Made by a program: the position numbers and the translations under genes. Below, piece after piece: positions 1-8,433 of a stretch of DNA of 64,000 nucleotides (its first letter is position 1; each line of letters begins with the position of its first letter). The notes under the pieces are model-generated. The model was not told where the DNA came from. It searched no databases and saw only the letters and a program-made list of their open reading frames with translations. The DNA is from a bacterium (GTDB taxonomy: Bacteria > Patescibacteriota > Saccharimonadia > Saccharimonadales > UBA4665): NCBI GenBank assembly GCA_021846445.1, contig JAJZWY010000003.1, positions 1 through 64,000 of the forward strand. The letters are read 5' to 3'.

Positions 1-410
1 CTTTCATACATTTCATCTACTTCTTTCTTAGAAAAGCCCAATACTGCGCCATTTAAATAAACATTGTCTCTTCCGGATAGTTCTGGGTTAAATCCTACTC
101 CAAGTTCTATAAACGGCACTAATTTGCCCTTAATAGAAACGTTTCCTTTATTTGGTTGATAAATACCGGCCAAAATCTTTAATAGGGTACTCTTTCCGCT
201 ACCATTTCTACCCACTATCCCAAAGAATTCTCCTTTTTTAATCTCAAGAGAAATATTTTTTAATGCATGCTGAGTTTCTTTTTTTATAGTTGCTTTTCTA
301 AACATGCTTGTAAAAATACCCTTTACGGTACTTGATTTTTCGTGAACCAAAACAAAATCTTTGCTAACGTTATTTACTTTAATTACTGTTTCATTTTTCA
401 TTTTAGACAT
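1..410 (-). CDS. ABC transporter ATP-binding subunit, polysaccharide/teichoic-acid export type (partial)
   Basis: Reading leftward from an ATG at 410, the frame stays open to the window edge, so only the N-terminal ~136 residues are present. It has a Walker A motif (GRNGSGKS) and then the stretch [16 protein letters not shown], typical of Wzt/TagH ATPases that export O-antigen, capsule or teichoic acid chains. The start overlaps the permease stop by 8 bp, and a GGAGGATG-like site within the permease end supports translational coupling. It would energise export of a lipid-linked surface glycan through its partner permease. The family call is secure; the substrate is unknown. Confidence 0.9.
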   Translation of the reverse strand, partial: MSKMKNETVIKVNNVSKDFVLVHEKSSTVKGIFTSMFRKATIKKETQHALKNISLEIKKGEFFGIVGRNGSGKSTLLKILAGIYQPNKGNVSIKGKLVPFIELGVGFNPELSGRDNVYLNGAVLGFSKKEVDEMYE

Positions 411-1209
411 CCTCCGCGAAAGATTTAGAGTGTTTTTTGAAATAAATACTTGTTAAAACAAATAGTATTATCGTAAGCCCTATTGGTATACCCCAGATCA
501 ATCGGTCTCCACCGTATATTGTTGCGATCGTTTCGGTAGAGTGTGTTATTAACACATATCTAGAATCTTGAATAACCTGAGCAAAAGGATTCAATATCAT
601 AAACTTTGAAAATGCATGAGGAATTCTAGATAGTGGATATAGTATCGGGGTAATATAAAAGGCTGCCTGGATAATAACTTCCCAGATAAACGAAAGATCT
701 CTGTATTTTACAAATGCAGCACTTAAGAAAAAACCTGCTGTTAGGGCTATTAAAATAAGCTCAAGAATAAGAGGTATTAACCATAGGGCGCTCCACGTAA
801 CTCCAACATGTCCTGCAATCATAAAAATAACAACAACTATTGATGTTAAACCAAAGTTTATAAGAGCAGAGCAAATTATAGACAAAAGAATAACATATTT
901 AGGAAAATTAATTTTACGAATTAAATCTCCTTTACCGACAATAGCCGTGACACTACCCATGGTTACTTCTACAAAAAAATTCCAAAATAAAAGACCTAGT
1001 AATAAATATACGGGGTAATTAGGAACACTATCTCCTACTTTTAAAAACTTAGTAAACACAAGATATAAAATTACAAACAACAATAACGGTCGCAACAATG
1101 ACCAAACATATCCCAAAATAGAGTTTTGATAGCGCACCTTAAAATCAGTACGAACCAACTCTCGTAGCAAAATTAAAGAGTATCTATAGCGTTGCATAAA
1201 TCTACTCAT
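403..1209 (-). CDS. ABC-2 type polysaccharide export permease (Wzm/TagG-like)
   Basis: This 268-residue membrane protein has about six hydrophobic segments (near residues 35-55, 65-90, 105-130, 140-165, 175-190 and 235-255) and the N-terminal '[28 protein letters not shown]' type signature of ABC-2 permeases that export glycan chains. It pairs with the downstream ATPase, which starts inside its last codons. With the neighbouring Gmd, Rmd-like and GT4 genes this indicates a surface polysaccharide locus. A TATAAT box ends 9 nt before the ATG and there is no Shine-Dalgarno sequence, so the transcript is probably leaderless or nearly so. Confidence 0.92.
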   Translation of the reverse strand: MSRFMQRYRYSLILLRELVRTDFKVRYQNSILGYVWSLLRPLLLFVILYLVFTKFLKVGDSVPNYPVYLLLGLLFWNFFVEVTMGSVTAIVGKGDLIRKINFPKYVILLSIICSALINFGLTSIVVVIFMIAGHVGVTWSALWLIPLILELILIALTAGFFLSAAFVKYRDLSFIWEVIIQAAFYITPILYPLSRIPHAFSKFMILNPFAQVIQDSRYVLITHSTETIATIYGGDRLIWGIPIGLTIILFVLTSIYFKKHSKSFAEDV

Positions 1210-1218
1210 TGATAATTA

Positions 1219-1279
1219 ATTATATCTATTCTCTCTTACTTGAGCAATTTTAAATTAACTACAAAATATGCGATATAAT
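1219..1279. promoter_or_regulatory. Divergent -10 boxes for the permease and the rmd-like gene
   Basis: On the minus strand TATAAT occupies 1224-1219, 9 nt before the permease ATG. On the plus strand TATAAT occupies 1274-1279, 11 nt before the ATG at 1291. Neither gene has a Shine-Dalgarno sequence, and no convincing -35 was found for either. The spacing predicts very short or absent 5' leaders for both transcripts. Confidence 0.5.
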
Positions 1280-1290
1280 AATTCTAAATA

Positions 1291-2211
1291 ATGAAGAATG
1301 TTTTAGTAACTGGCATAAATGGATTTGTAGGTAGTCACCTATTAAACGAGCTAACAACATACAACTATAAAGTTTTTGGAGTAGGAAAAGAAAAACAAAG
1401 TTACCAAAATTTAAAAAATTATTATTCTGTTGATCTTTATAACAGCAATACAGTTAACGAAATTAATTTTAGTTCTTTAGATTATGTTGTCCATTTAGCA
1501 GGACTTGCAGCAGTTGGCCCATCTTTTGAAAGTCCTATACAATACTTAAACACAAACCTTGATATTCAAATTAATTTATTTGAAGCCTGCCTAAAGCAGA
1601 ATTCTTTCCCGACATTTTTAATAATAAGTAGCGGTAGTTTATACAATCCCAACCAAAAACTTCCTTTAAATGAAACCGCTTTAATTGAAGCCTCATCTCC
1701 ATACGCGGTTAGTAAAATAGGTCAAGAAGAGTTAGCAAAATATTACCGTAAAAGAGGTTTTAAGTGCATTATAGCAAGACCTTTTAATCATATAGGTCCT
1801 GGTCAGGGTTTGGGTTTTATAACCCCAGACCTTGCCCATCAAATATTTTATAATTTAAAGAATAAGAAGAATGAACTATTGGTTGGAAATCTTGAAGCAA
1901 AACGAGACTATACAGATGTCAGAGATATAGTTAGAGGATATCGACTTTTAATTGAAAAAGGACAAGATGGTGAAACGTACAACCTTTGTTCTGGGAAATC
2001 TTATTCAGGTAAATCAATACTAAACAAAATGCTAGATTTTGAAAAACTAAACTTTAAAATAGTTAAAGATCCATTAAAGTATAGGTCTTTAGATATCAAA
2101 AATATTTATGGATCATATAAAAAAATAAATCAAGCTACAGGTTGGGAGCCTTTTTTTGACATTAATCAATCTATTAAAGACATTTTGTCTTATTGGAAAA
2201 ACTTAGTTTAA
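1291..2211 (+). CDS. rmd: NAD(P)-dependent nucleotide-sugar epimerase/reductase, GDP-4-keto-6-deoxymannose reductase-like
   Basis: A 306-residue short-chain dehydrogenase of the extended (epimerase) type. The Rossmann motif TGINGFVG is at residues 7-14, a Ser-containing catalytic strand (SSGSLY) near 110, and the YAVSK catalytic Tyr/Lys pair near 138-142. The later segment GNLEAKRDYTDVRDIVRGY is characteristic of Rmd/GMD-related enzymes. Given the adjacent gmd, the likely reaction is reduction of GDP-4-keto-6-deoxy-D-mannose (to GDP-rhamnose or a related 6-deoxyhexose). The stops of this gene and gmd overlap by 4 bp in a convergent arrangement. Another 4-keto-sugar reductase or epimerase is possible. 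Confidence 0.78.
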   Translation: MKNVLVTGINGFVGSHLLNELTTYNYKVFGVGKEKQSYQNLKNYYSVDLYNSNTVNEINFSSLDYVVHLAGLAAVGPSFESPIQYLNTNLDIQINLFEACLKQNSFPTFLIISSGSLYNPNQKLPLNETALIEASSPYAVSKIGQEELAKYYRKRGFKCIIARPFNHIGPGQGLGFITPDLAHQIFYNLKNKKNELLVGNLEAKRDYTDVRDIVRGYRLLIEKGQDGETYNLCSGKSYSGKSILNKMLDFEKLNFKIVKDPLKYRSLDIKNIYGSYKKINQATGWEPFFDINQSIKDILSYWKNLV

Positions 2212-3200
2212 TCTTTTTTGTTTTTTTCGATAGTAATATCGTTTTCTACCATAATTTTTACTAGTTCAGGGAAATCTATTTTTCTTTTCCAGCCAAGAAT
2301 TTTTTCTGCTTTTGAAGGATTTCCTAATAATATATCTACTTCGGCGGGTCTCAAAAATGCTTTGTTTTGTCTTACATATGGTTTCCAATCATTAATTCCT
2401 ATTTCTTTAAAGGCAAGTTCTAGAAAATCTTTTATTGAATGGGTTTCACCTGTAGCTAAAACATAATCGTCTGGCTTTTCTTGTTGAAGCATTAACCACA
2501 TACCTTCAACGTAATCTCCAGCAAAACCCCAATCTCTTTTTGGTTCAAGGTTACCAAGTTCTATGTGGTCTTGTTTACCTAAATGAATTCGTGCAACTGC
2601 GTTACTTATTTTTCTAGTAACAAACTCTAGTCCTCTTCTAGGGCCTTCGTGATTAAAAAGGATTCCACAACTTGCATGAATCCCATAACTTTCTCGATAA
2701 TTTTTTGTAATCCAATGGGCGTAAAGTTTTGCCGCACCATAGGGGCTTCTTGGATGGAATAGTGCGTTTTCATCATATCCCTTTCCAGGTCTATTATAAT
2801 CAAGTCCACCAAACATTTCAGATGTAGACGCTTGATAAAATCTAATCTTCTCTTGTCTTCCGCTTTGTCTAATTGATTCAAGTAAATTTAGCACTCCTAC
2901 GCCTGTCACCTGGGCTACTAGATTGGGTATTTTAAAAGAATATCCGACATGACTAATGGCGGCTAGATTATATACTTCATCTGGTTTGGAGTCTTTAATT
3001 GCTTTATTTAGTGAAGATGTATCGGTTAGATCAGCCTCAATTAAATTAACATATGGGAGATCATTTTCAACTATTATTTTTTTGGGATTTTGTTGCCCTC
3101 TTATGACACCAAATATTTCATAGTTTTTGCTTTTTAATAACTCTGCTAAATGAAACCCATCCTGTCCTGTAATTCCTGTTATTAAAGCTCTTTTGGTCAT
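2208..3200 (-). CDS. gmd: GDP-mannose 4,6-dehydratase
   Basis: At 330 residues it matches the family length. It begins with the NADP-binding motif GITGQDG (residues 8-14). It has the STSEMFG segment that carries the catalytic Thr/Ser and Glu, the YGAAK Tyr/Lys pair, and the NHEGPRRG and GNLEPKRDWG stretches diagnostic of GMDs. It converts GDP-mannose to GDP-4-keto-6-deoxymannose, precursor of GDP-rhamnose, fucose or talose units. The first codon overlaps the stop of the small upstream gene (4 bp), so the two are co-translated. Confidence 0.95.
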   Translation of the reverse strand: MTKRALITGITGQDGFHLAELLKSKNYEIFGVIRGQQNPKKIIVENDLPYVNLIEADLTDTSSLNKAIKDSKPDEVYNLAAISHVGYSFKIPNLVAQVTGVGVLNLLESIRQSGRQEKIRFYQASTSEMFGGLDYNRPGKGYDENALFHPRSPYGAAKLYAHWITKNYRESYGIHASCGILFNHEGPRRGLEFVTRKISNAVARIHLGKQDHIELGNLEPKRDWGFAGDYVEGMWLMLQQEKPDDYVLATGETHSIKDFLELAFKEIGINDWKPYVRQNKAFLRPAEVDILLGNPSKAEKILGWKRKIDFPELVKIMVENDITIEKNKKD

Positions 3201-3403
3201 TGGCTTTCTTCCTCATTTTCTTCAATAGATCTTTTTTCGCATGGATTATTGATTAAGTGTAGTTCGTCAAGAGTTATACCCAATTCTTGGGCTAATTGAT
3301 CTCTGTATTCCGCTAATCTAATGTGGTAGTCTGTGTAGCTTTTCTCCACAGAACTTCCTTGTTTACTGGCAAATTCAAATAATGACCCTGGGTTATTGTT
3401 CAC
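3197..3403 (-). CDS. Small acidic protein of unknown function, co-transcribed with gmd
   Basis: A 68-residue protein starting with GTG at 3403, preceded by a strong AAGGAGG Shine-Dalgarno site, and ending with an ATGA overlap into gmd. It is hydrophilic and mostly helical by eye (residues 20-45). The C-terminus is very acidic (EENEEESQ). There are two cysteine-free halves and one Cys at ~55. No signal peptide or membrane segment is seen. I recognise no family. Its tight coupling to gmd suggests a role in the same surface-sugar pathway, but that rests only on position. Confidence 0.7.
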   Translation of the reverse strand: MNNNPGSLFEFASKQGSSVEKSYTDYHIRLAEYRDQLAQELGITLDELHLINNPCEKRSIEENEEESQ

Positions 3404-3504
3404 TTTTTATCCTCCTTAATTTATTTTCTTAATTATAGCAAAACTTTCAAAGTTTGGGAGCATTGTTTTTAATATTTTTGATTGTTTATGCTTAAATAAG
3501 AAGT

Positions 3505-4596
3505 ATGAAAAAGATTGTTGTTGATGCAAGGGAATCTGGTACAACTACAGGAAGATATGTAGATAAGTTAATAGAGCATTTATATAAGCTTAACCCAGAG
3601 TTCTATATTGTGGTTGTAACTAAACCATCACGAGAAGATTACATTAAAAAAATAGCTCCTGGTTTTAGGGTTGTTACCACCAATATTAAAGAGTTTACTT
3701 TTTCAGAACAATTGAGGTTTTGTTGGTTGTTAAAAAAACTGAGGGCAGATTTAGTTCATTTTTGTATGGCCCAGCAACCTGTTTTGTACAGAAAAAACAA
3801 GATAACCTCTATACAAGACCTAACAACTGTTAGGTTTGTTAATAGATCTAAAAATTATTTAGTATTTAAGTTTAAGCAATTGATTTATGGTTGGGTTATA
3901 AAAAAAGTTTCTAAACAATCTAGTTTAGTTTTAGCGCCCTCGAGATTTGTTAAAGAAGACCTTATTAAATACACTGGTTTGTCCGAGAATAAATTTGTAG
4001 TAACTTATTTAGCGGCTGAACCTATTAATGAAACCCCTGAAATAATTGATGAACTAAAAAACAAGAAGTTTATTCTCTATGTTGGTAGACCCATGGAACA
4101 TAAGAACCTAAAAAGGTTGATTTTGGCGTTTAGTTTATCTCTCCAGAAAAATCCTGATCTTTATCTTGTATTGGCTGGTAAAAAAGATTCTAATTTTTTA
4201 ATGATTGAGGATTTTGTTAAGCAAAAAGACATTAATAATGTTGTTTTTACCGACTATGTTTCTGATGCCAAGTTAAAATGGCTTTATAGAAATTGTAGGA
4301 TGTATGCCTTTCCGTCTTTAAGCGAGGGTTTTGGGTTGCCTGGATTAGAGGCGATGGTTGAAGGAGCACCGGTAGTTTCAAGCAACAAAACTTGCTTACC
4401 AGAAATATATGGTAATGGAGCTCTTTATTTTGATCCACTAGACATAGGGGATATTAACGAAAAAATAAATAAAGTATTAGGCGATGAATCCTTTAGGTCC
4501 AAATTAATAAAAAACGGATATAATCAAGCTCAAAAATACTCCTGGGAAAAGACAGCTAAACAAATACTCAATATCTATAAAGATGTTCTTGGGTAG
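3505..4596 (+). CDS. Glycosyltransferase family 4 (GT-B fold)
   Basis: A 363-residue GT4 protein. The C-terminal nucleotide-sugar domain begins near residue 190 (ILYVGRPMEHKNLKRLI) and contains the EGFGLPGLEAM motif with the E-x7-E signature (near 275-285), followed by VVSSNKTCLPEIYG. This resembles mannosyl/rhamnosyl transferases of O-antigen loci. It probably adds a GDP-sugar-derived residue to the glycan exported by the ABC pair at the left edge. The donor is not readable from sequence. A TATGCT box ends 11 nt before the ATG and there is no Shine-Dalgarno site. Confidence 0.9.
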   Translation: MKKIVVDARESGTTTGRYVDKLIEHLYKLNPEFYIVVVTKPSREDYIKKIAPGFRVVTTNIKEFTFSEQLRFCWLLKKLRADLVHFCMAQQPVLYRKNKITSIQDLTTVRFVNRSKNYLVFKFKQLIYGWVIKKVSKQSSLVLAPSRFVKEDLIKYTGLSENKFVVTYLAAEPINETPEIIDELKNKKFILYVGRPMEHKNLKRLILAFSLSLQKNPDLYLVLAGKKDSNFLMIEDFVKQKDINNVVFTDYVSDAKLKWLYRNCRMYAFPSLSEGFGLPGLEAMVEGAPVVSSNKTCLPEIYGNGALYFDPLDIGDINEKINKVLGDESFRSKLIKNGYNQAQKYSWEKTAKQILNIYKDVLG

Positions 4597-5061
4597 CTAG
4601 TCTTCTGGGGACAAGACTATGTGTCTATCCCTTCCTTCTCCCCTAGATTCAGACTTTATGCCATATTCCGAGGCTAATTGGTGAATAACCCTTCTATCTG
4701 CGGCATTCATTGGCTCGAGGTCTTTAGGGGTCTTCGATTTTTTAACCTCCTTAACCCAGGTTTCTGCTCTTTCCTTAAGTCTGTTAGCTCTTTGTTTTTT
4801 ATACTCAGCTACGTCAACATTAATTCTTGTTATGCTATACTCCTTATTTTTCAGAGTTAACGATGTTAAATATTGAAAGGCTCGCATATTTTCGCCCCTT
4901 TGACCTATTAAAAAGCCGTTCATGTGGGTTGATGGAATGTTTAACTGAATTAGGTCATCGTCATTGGTTGCTTGAACGTCTGTGTTTAGACCAAAGAAAG
5001 ACAATAAGTCCTCTAAATATTTTTTAGCAAACTGAATTGCTTCTTCGTTTGAATTGTTCAT
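4597..5061 (-). CDS. jag: KH/R3H RNA-binding protein Jag (KhpB)
   Basis: This 154-residue protein has a KH domain with the loop GFLIGQRGENMRAFQYL (about 49-65) and a C-terminal R3H domain (RRVIHQLASEYG then ESRGEGRDRHIVL). The N-terminal Jag_N domain found in Firmicutes is absent, so this is a minimal KH-R3H form. The R3H signature R-x3-H is present. The start overlaps the yidC stop by 4 bp (ATGA), the classical rpmH-rnpA-yidC-jag arrangement. It is likely a post-transcriptional RNA regulator. Confidence 0.93.
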   Translation of the reverse strand: MNNSNEEAIQFAKKYLEDLLSFFGLNTDVQATNDDDLIQLNIPSTHMNGFLIGQRGENMRAFQYLTSLTLKNKEYSITRINVDVAEYKKQRANRLKERAETWVKEVKKSKTPKDLEPMNAADRRVIHQLASEYGIKSESRGEGRDRHIVLSPED

Positions 5062-5984
5062 TTTCCTCTCCTTTTTTGTTGTTTTTTGTGTTTGGTTTTA
5101 GTTGTGTTTGGTTTTGGGATAATTTCTGCTTCTTTTATCTTAGAAACATCTTTTGTTTTCTTGGTAGTTCCTGTCTCTAGTTCCTCTTCATCTTCTTTTA
5201 GGGCTATGCCTTGCTGAATTAGAGCAATAACACCACTTGCAAGCCAGTACAAACTAAGGTCTGCCGCTATATTTACGGTAAACAAAAATATCATTAAAGG
5301 AAGCAGGAAACGAGTACTTTTTCCAACTGCACCATTAATTTCACTCTGGTCAGCTGGTTTTCCAGAATTAGCTTGTCTTAATATCTCTCTTAAACTCTTC
5401 TGGTCTTTAGAAGTAGGCATTAATTGTTTGCTTTGGTAATACTGAGACACTGCACTTAAAATTACTATAATCATAGCTGGCCAATAGATACCTGTTTTAT
5501 CTAGAGCAGTTTTAGATAGGTCTATAAAACCAAAAAGAGTGTTATCAAAATAATGAAGATTGGTTGATAGGTGTTTTATCCAAGGTAGTTTTTGGATGGA
5601 TACATAAGAAAAACTTACGATTTGTTTCGGGTCTACTATAATTTTATTGATTCCACTATAGAGCCCTATTAATACAATAAATTGGATAATCAAAATAGGA
5701 AAAGTAGATAGAGGGTTTATCCCCTTTTCTTTATAAAGTTCCATAGTTAGTTTGGTTTCTTCTTGTTTATTTCCTTTGGTCGCTTCTTTAATCTTTTTTA
5801 TTTCAGGCTGGAGTTTCCGCATCATCTTAGCTTGGTGTAACTGTTTTTTCACTAGTGGCCAAAGAAGTAGCCTAACCACTATTGTGAAGACAATTAGAGC
5901 AAGACCAAAATTATGCCCTGGTATAAGGGCATAAATTAAAACCAAAAGATTGAACAATGGTTTTACAATAAAGGTTGTAAACAT
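5058..5984 (-). CDS. yidC: Membrane protein insertase YidC/Oxa1 family
   Basis: A 308-residue Oxa1-type insertase without the large periplasmic domain of proteobacterial YidC. The first membrane segment is at about 5-50, a basic cytoplasmic hairpin follows (KKQLHQAKMMRKLQPEIKKIKE, ~67-88), and further helices lie near 108-128, 168-185 and 225-262. It ends in a long Lys-rich tail typical of YidC proteins that contact ribosomes. It inserts inner-membrane proteins after or without SecYEG. It lies between rnpA and jag in the conserved order. Confidence 0.95.
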   Translation of the reverse strand: MFTTFIVKPLFNLLVLIYALIPGHNFGLALIVFTIVVRLLLWPLVKKQLHQAKMMRKLQPEIKKIKEATKGNKQEETKLTMELYKEKGINPLSTFPILIIQFIVLIGLYSGINKIIVDPKQIVSFSYVSIQKLPWIKHLSTNLHYFDNTLFGFIDLSKTALDKTGIYWPAMIIVILSAVSQYYQSKQLMPTSKDQKSLREILRQANSGKPADQSEINGAVGKSTRFLLPLMIFLFTVNIAADLSLYWLASGVIALIQQGIALKEDEEELETGTTKKTKDVSKIKEAEIIPKPNTTKTKHKKQQKRRGK

Positions 5985-6017
5985 TCCGACTTTATCTCCC
6001 TTTTCTTTCGTTCTATT

Positions 6018-6386
6018 TTATATTGTTTTTTTGTTTTTGTCTTCTTGATTATTGGCTTTTTTTATTAATTCAACTATTTTCTTTTCTAGGGCTTTGGGTT
6101 TATTTTTCAATATATCTTCTTTAAAAACAGAAATAATTAAGCTTTGGGGGGGTTTTATTGTGTCTATGTTTAGGCGAATGATCTCATAGATTTTTCTTCG
6201 TATTTTGTTTCTTTGAGTTGCTTTTTTGCTAACCTTTTTACTAACCACAACAGCAACTCTAGGGTTTTTTTGTTCCCTAGAAAACAAGGATTTTATTGAA
6301 AAATCCTTATCATAGTAAGTTAAGCCGTATTTATAAACCGAGTTAAGGCTTTTCCTTCCATGAAACCTATATTTTTTGGCTATCAT
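6018..6386 (-). CDS. rnpA: Ribonuclease P protein component
   Basis: This 122-residue basic protein has the RNase P protein signature QRNKIRRKIYE (about residues 58-68) and the upstream VAVVVSKKVSKKA strand. It is the protein cofactor of tRNA 5'-end processing. It sits between rpmH and yidC, and the usual small yidD gene is not present. A GGGGAA site lies just upstream of the ATG. Confidence 0.95.
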   Translation of the reverse strand: MIAKKYRFHGRKSLNSVYKYGLTYYDKDFSIKSLFSREQKNPRVAVVVSKKVSKKATQRNKIRRKIYEIIRLNIDTIKPPQSLIISVFKEDILKNKPKALEKKIVELIKKANNQEDKNKKTI

Positions 6387-6439
6387 AAATATTCCCCATT
6401 TATTTAAATAATAGGTTAATGGGATCTTTTTTCAAAAAA

Positions 6440-6577
6440 TTAAGCACTTAGTTTGACGCGTTTTTTGTTCCTGCGCCTTCTCAAAACTGCTTTTCCTGCC
6501 TTGGTAGACATTCTCTTAAAAAATCCATGTTCTTTGGCTCTTCGTCTTTTTTTAGGCTGATAAGTTCTTTTTGGCAT
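6440..6577 (-). CDS. rpmH: Ribosomal protein bL34
   Basis: A 45-codon gene starting at 6577: it begins [19 protein letters not shown], continues with [21 protein letters not shown], and ends VKLSA. This is the full L34 pattern (KRTYQP start, F-x-x-RM-x-T-x-x-G, then an Arg/Lys tail). It heads the leftward rpmH-rnpA-yidC-jag series, back to back with dnaA. Confidence 0.97.
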   Translation of the reverse strand: MPKRTYQPKKRRRAKEHGFFKRMSTKAGKAVLRRRRNKKRVKLSA

Positions 6578-6636
6578 TACCCAATTATATCTTAAGTGTT
6601 GTTATTGTTTAAGTATTTTTTTAATTATGGATCTAG

Positions 6637-6760
6637 TTATACACCAAGACATCCTTTTTATACACAGAATTATAGGTTAAAAATGGCTTTGTGGAAAAGT
6701 TTACTTTTTAGGGCTTTGTTTTTTATATTTAAAAATTACCACAGTTTAGTATGTGGAAAA
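6637..6760. other. DnaA-box-like cluster upstream of dnaA, candidate oriC
   Basis: Between rpmH and dnaA there are four 9-mers close to the consensus TTATCCACA: TTATACACC at 6637-6645, TTATACACA at 6658-6666, and two copies of TGTGGAAAA (reverse complement TTTTCCACA) at 6690-6698 and 6752-6760. The surrounding DNA is very AT-rich. The position between rpmH and dnaA and the gene divergence are typical of bacterial origins. A second set of weaker matches lies in the dnaA-dnaN gap, so the active unwinding site could be either one. Confidence 0.6.
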
Positions 6761-6808
6761 CTTTTAGTATTTAGGTTATTATTAGACTACTAACGTTTTA
6801 GGAGGGTT

Positions 6809-8182
6809 ATGCAGCCTGAAGGATTGTGGAAATCTGTTTTAGGAGAAATTGAGCTTTCTGTTTCAAGAGGAAGTTATTTAACTTGGTTTAAAAACACCGA
6901 ATTGTTGCGTTGTGATCGTGATAGTGCGGTTGTTGGAGTACAAAACATCTTTATAAAACAACAGTTAGAAAAAAAATTTAATGATCTGATTTATCAGATT
7001 TTACAAAAGAAAGGAATTAAAACAAAAGAACTCGAGTTTAAAATAATAACCCCTAAAACTCAACGTCTAATATATGACGATCCTGTTGTTTTAGAAGAAA
7101 GTGTTCAGGAACATCTTAAAAACGAAACAATAAATAGTACTAGAAATAGTTTTACTCATTCATATAGACAGGGTTTGAACGAAAAATATACTATGGATAG
7201 TTTTGTGGTTGGGTCAGGAAACGAATTAGCTTTTGCGGCCTGTCAATCTATAACCCAAAATCCTGGGATTAAATACAATCCTTTGTTTTTATACGGTGGA
7301 GTTGGCATAGGTAAAACTCATTTAATTCAAGCTGTAGGGAATTACTTAACTCAAAATAATCCAGGAATTAAGGTTCTGTATATTTCTACCGAACAATTTG
7401 TTCAAGAATTTGTTGAATCCTTAAGAACCAGAAAAACAACAGAGTTTGCGGACTATTATAGGTCTTGTGATGTTTTAATTGTTGACGATGTTCAGTTTAT
7501 TGCTGGAAAAGAAAAAATTCAGGAAGAATTCTTCCACACATTTAATGCTCTACATCAAGCCAATAAACAAATTATTATTAGTTCTGATAAACCTCCTGGT
7601 GAAATTCCTACCATAGAAGAACGTTTAAAAAGTCGTTTTACATGGGGAATGAGTATAGATATGCAGGAACCAGACTTTGAAACAAGGTGTGCAATTATTA
7701 AAAGTAAGTCTATTAATCATGGTGTTGACCTAAACCAAGACTTAGTTGAATTTATCGCCAATAACTCAACCACAAATATTCGAGAACTAGAAGGTGCCTT
7801 AAATCAGTTATTTGCTTTTTGTGAAATGAGGGCTGTCGAACCCACCTTATCTATAGCCATGAGTTTACTCAAAACCGCTAAAAGCAGGCCAAAGCATTTA
7901 AGCGCAAAACAAATTATTGATAAGGTCTCTAAATATTACCAAATATCTTTAGAAGATTTATTGGGACCTAAAAGAGATAGAGAAATTGTTGTACCTCGTC
8001 AAATCGCTATGTATTTATTAAGAAGTGAACTTCATTTAAGTTTTCCTAAAATATCTGCTGAACTAAAAAGAAAAGATCATACTACAGCTATTCATTCAGT
8101 AGATAAAATTGAGAAAGAAATAAGAATAAATCCAGACATTAAAAACGGTGTATCTGTTTTAAAGGATAGAATTTATGCTTGA
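6809..8182 (+). CDS. dnaA: Chromosomal replication initiator DnaA
   Basis: At 457 residues it has the four-domain DnaA layout: an N-terminal helicase-interaction domain (LTWFKN), a short linker, the AAA+ core with Walker A GGVGIGKTH (about 171-179) and Walker B VLIVDDVQF, and the C-terminal DNA-binding helix with KDHTTAIHSVDKI. The last is the DnaA signature with Ala in place of the common Val. A strong AGGAGGGTT site precedes the ATG. It is the first gene of the dnaA-dnaN-recF series next to the DnaA-box cluster. Confidence 0.98.
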   Translation: MQPEGLWKSVLGEIELSVSRGSYLTWFKNTELLRCDRDSAVVGVQNIFIKQQLEKKFNDLIYQILQKKGIKTKELEFKIITPKTQRLIYDDPVVLEESVQEHLKNETINSTRNSFTHSYRQGLNEKYTMDSFVVGSGNELAFAACQSITQNPGIKYNPLFLYGGVGIGKTHLIQAVGNYLTQNNPGIKVLYISTEQFVQEFVESLRTRKTTEFADYYRSCDVLIVDDVQFIAGKEKIQEEFFHTFNALHQANKQIIISSDKPPGEIPTIEERLKSRFTWGMSIDMQEPDFETRCAIIKSKSINHGVDLNQDLVEFIANNSTTNIRELEGALNQLFAFCEMRAVEPTLSIAMSLLKTAKSRPKHLSAKQIIDKVSKYYQISLEDLLGPKRDREIVVPRQIAMYLLRSELHLSFPKISAELKRKDHTTAIHSVDKIEKEIRINPDIKNGVSVLKDRIYA

Positions 8183-8433
8183 AAATTACAAAAATGGCTG
8201 TGTTTTTGTTGAGTATAAAGTTTGTTTTTTTGTTTATAAAAAGTTTATTGTTGTTTTTTGGTCCTTTTGGGGTGTGTTTAAAAGAGCTATTTATAACAAA
8301 ACAATACAATTGTTGTCCACCCTAAAAAAACCTCTCCACTCTCTGTTGTTTTGGGAGTTTTTACACACTATACACAGCCCCAATAATAACAATAAAGAAC
8401 TTATAATTAATTATTATTTAGAAGGAGTATAAA
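8183..8433. other. dnaA-dnaN intergenic region with weak DnaA-box matches
   Basis: An open frame runs through this gap, but its Phe/Val/Lys-rich translation looks non-coding. Weak DnaA-box-like words are present (TTGTCCACC near 8312, CTATACACA near 8370), and the stretch before dnaN is almost pure A+T. This is the other usual place for an origin. An AAGGAG site close to 8434 serves dnaN. Confidence 0.45.

Noticed and set aside
6596-6793. 65-codon frame upstream of dnaA
   Set aside because: It lies entirely in the candidate oriC and has no family signal or ribosome site.
8175-8432. 85-codon open frame between dnaA and dnaN
   Set aside because: Composition (Phe, Val, Lys, Trp-rich) looks non-coding, it overlaps the dnaA end, has no ribosome site, and covers the putative origin sequences.
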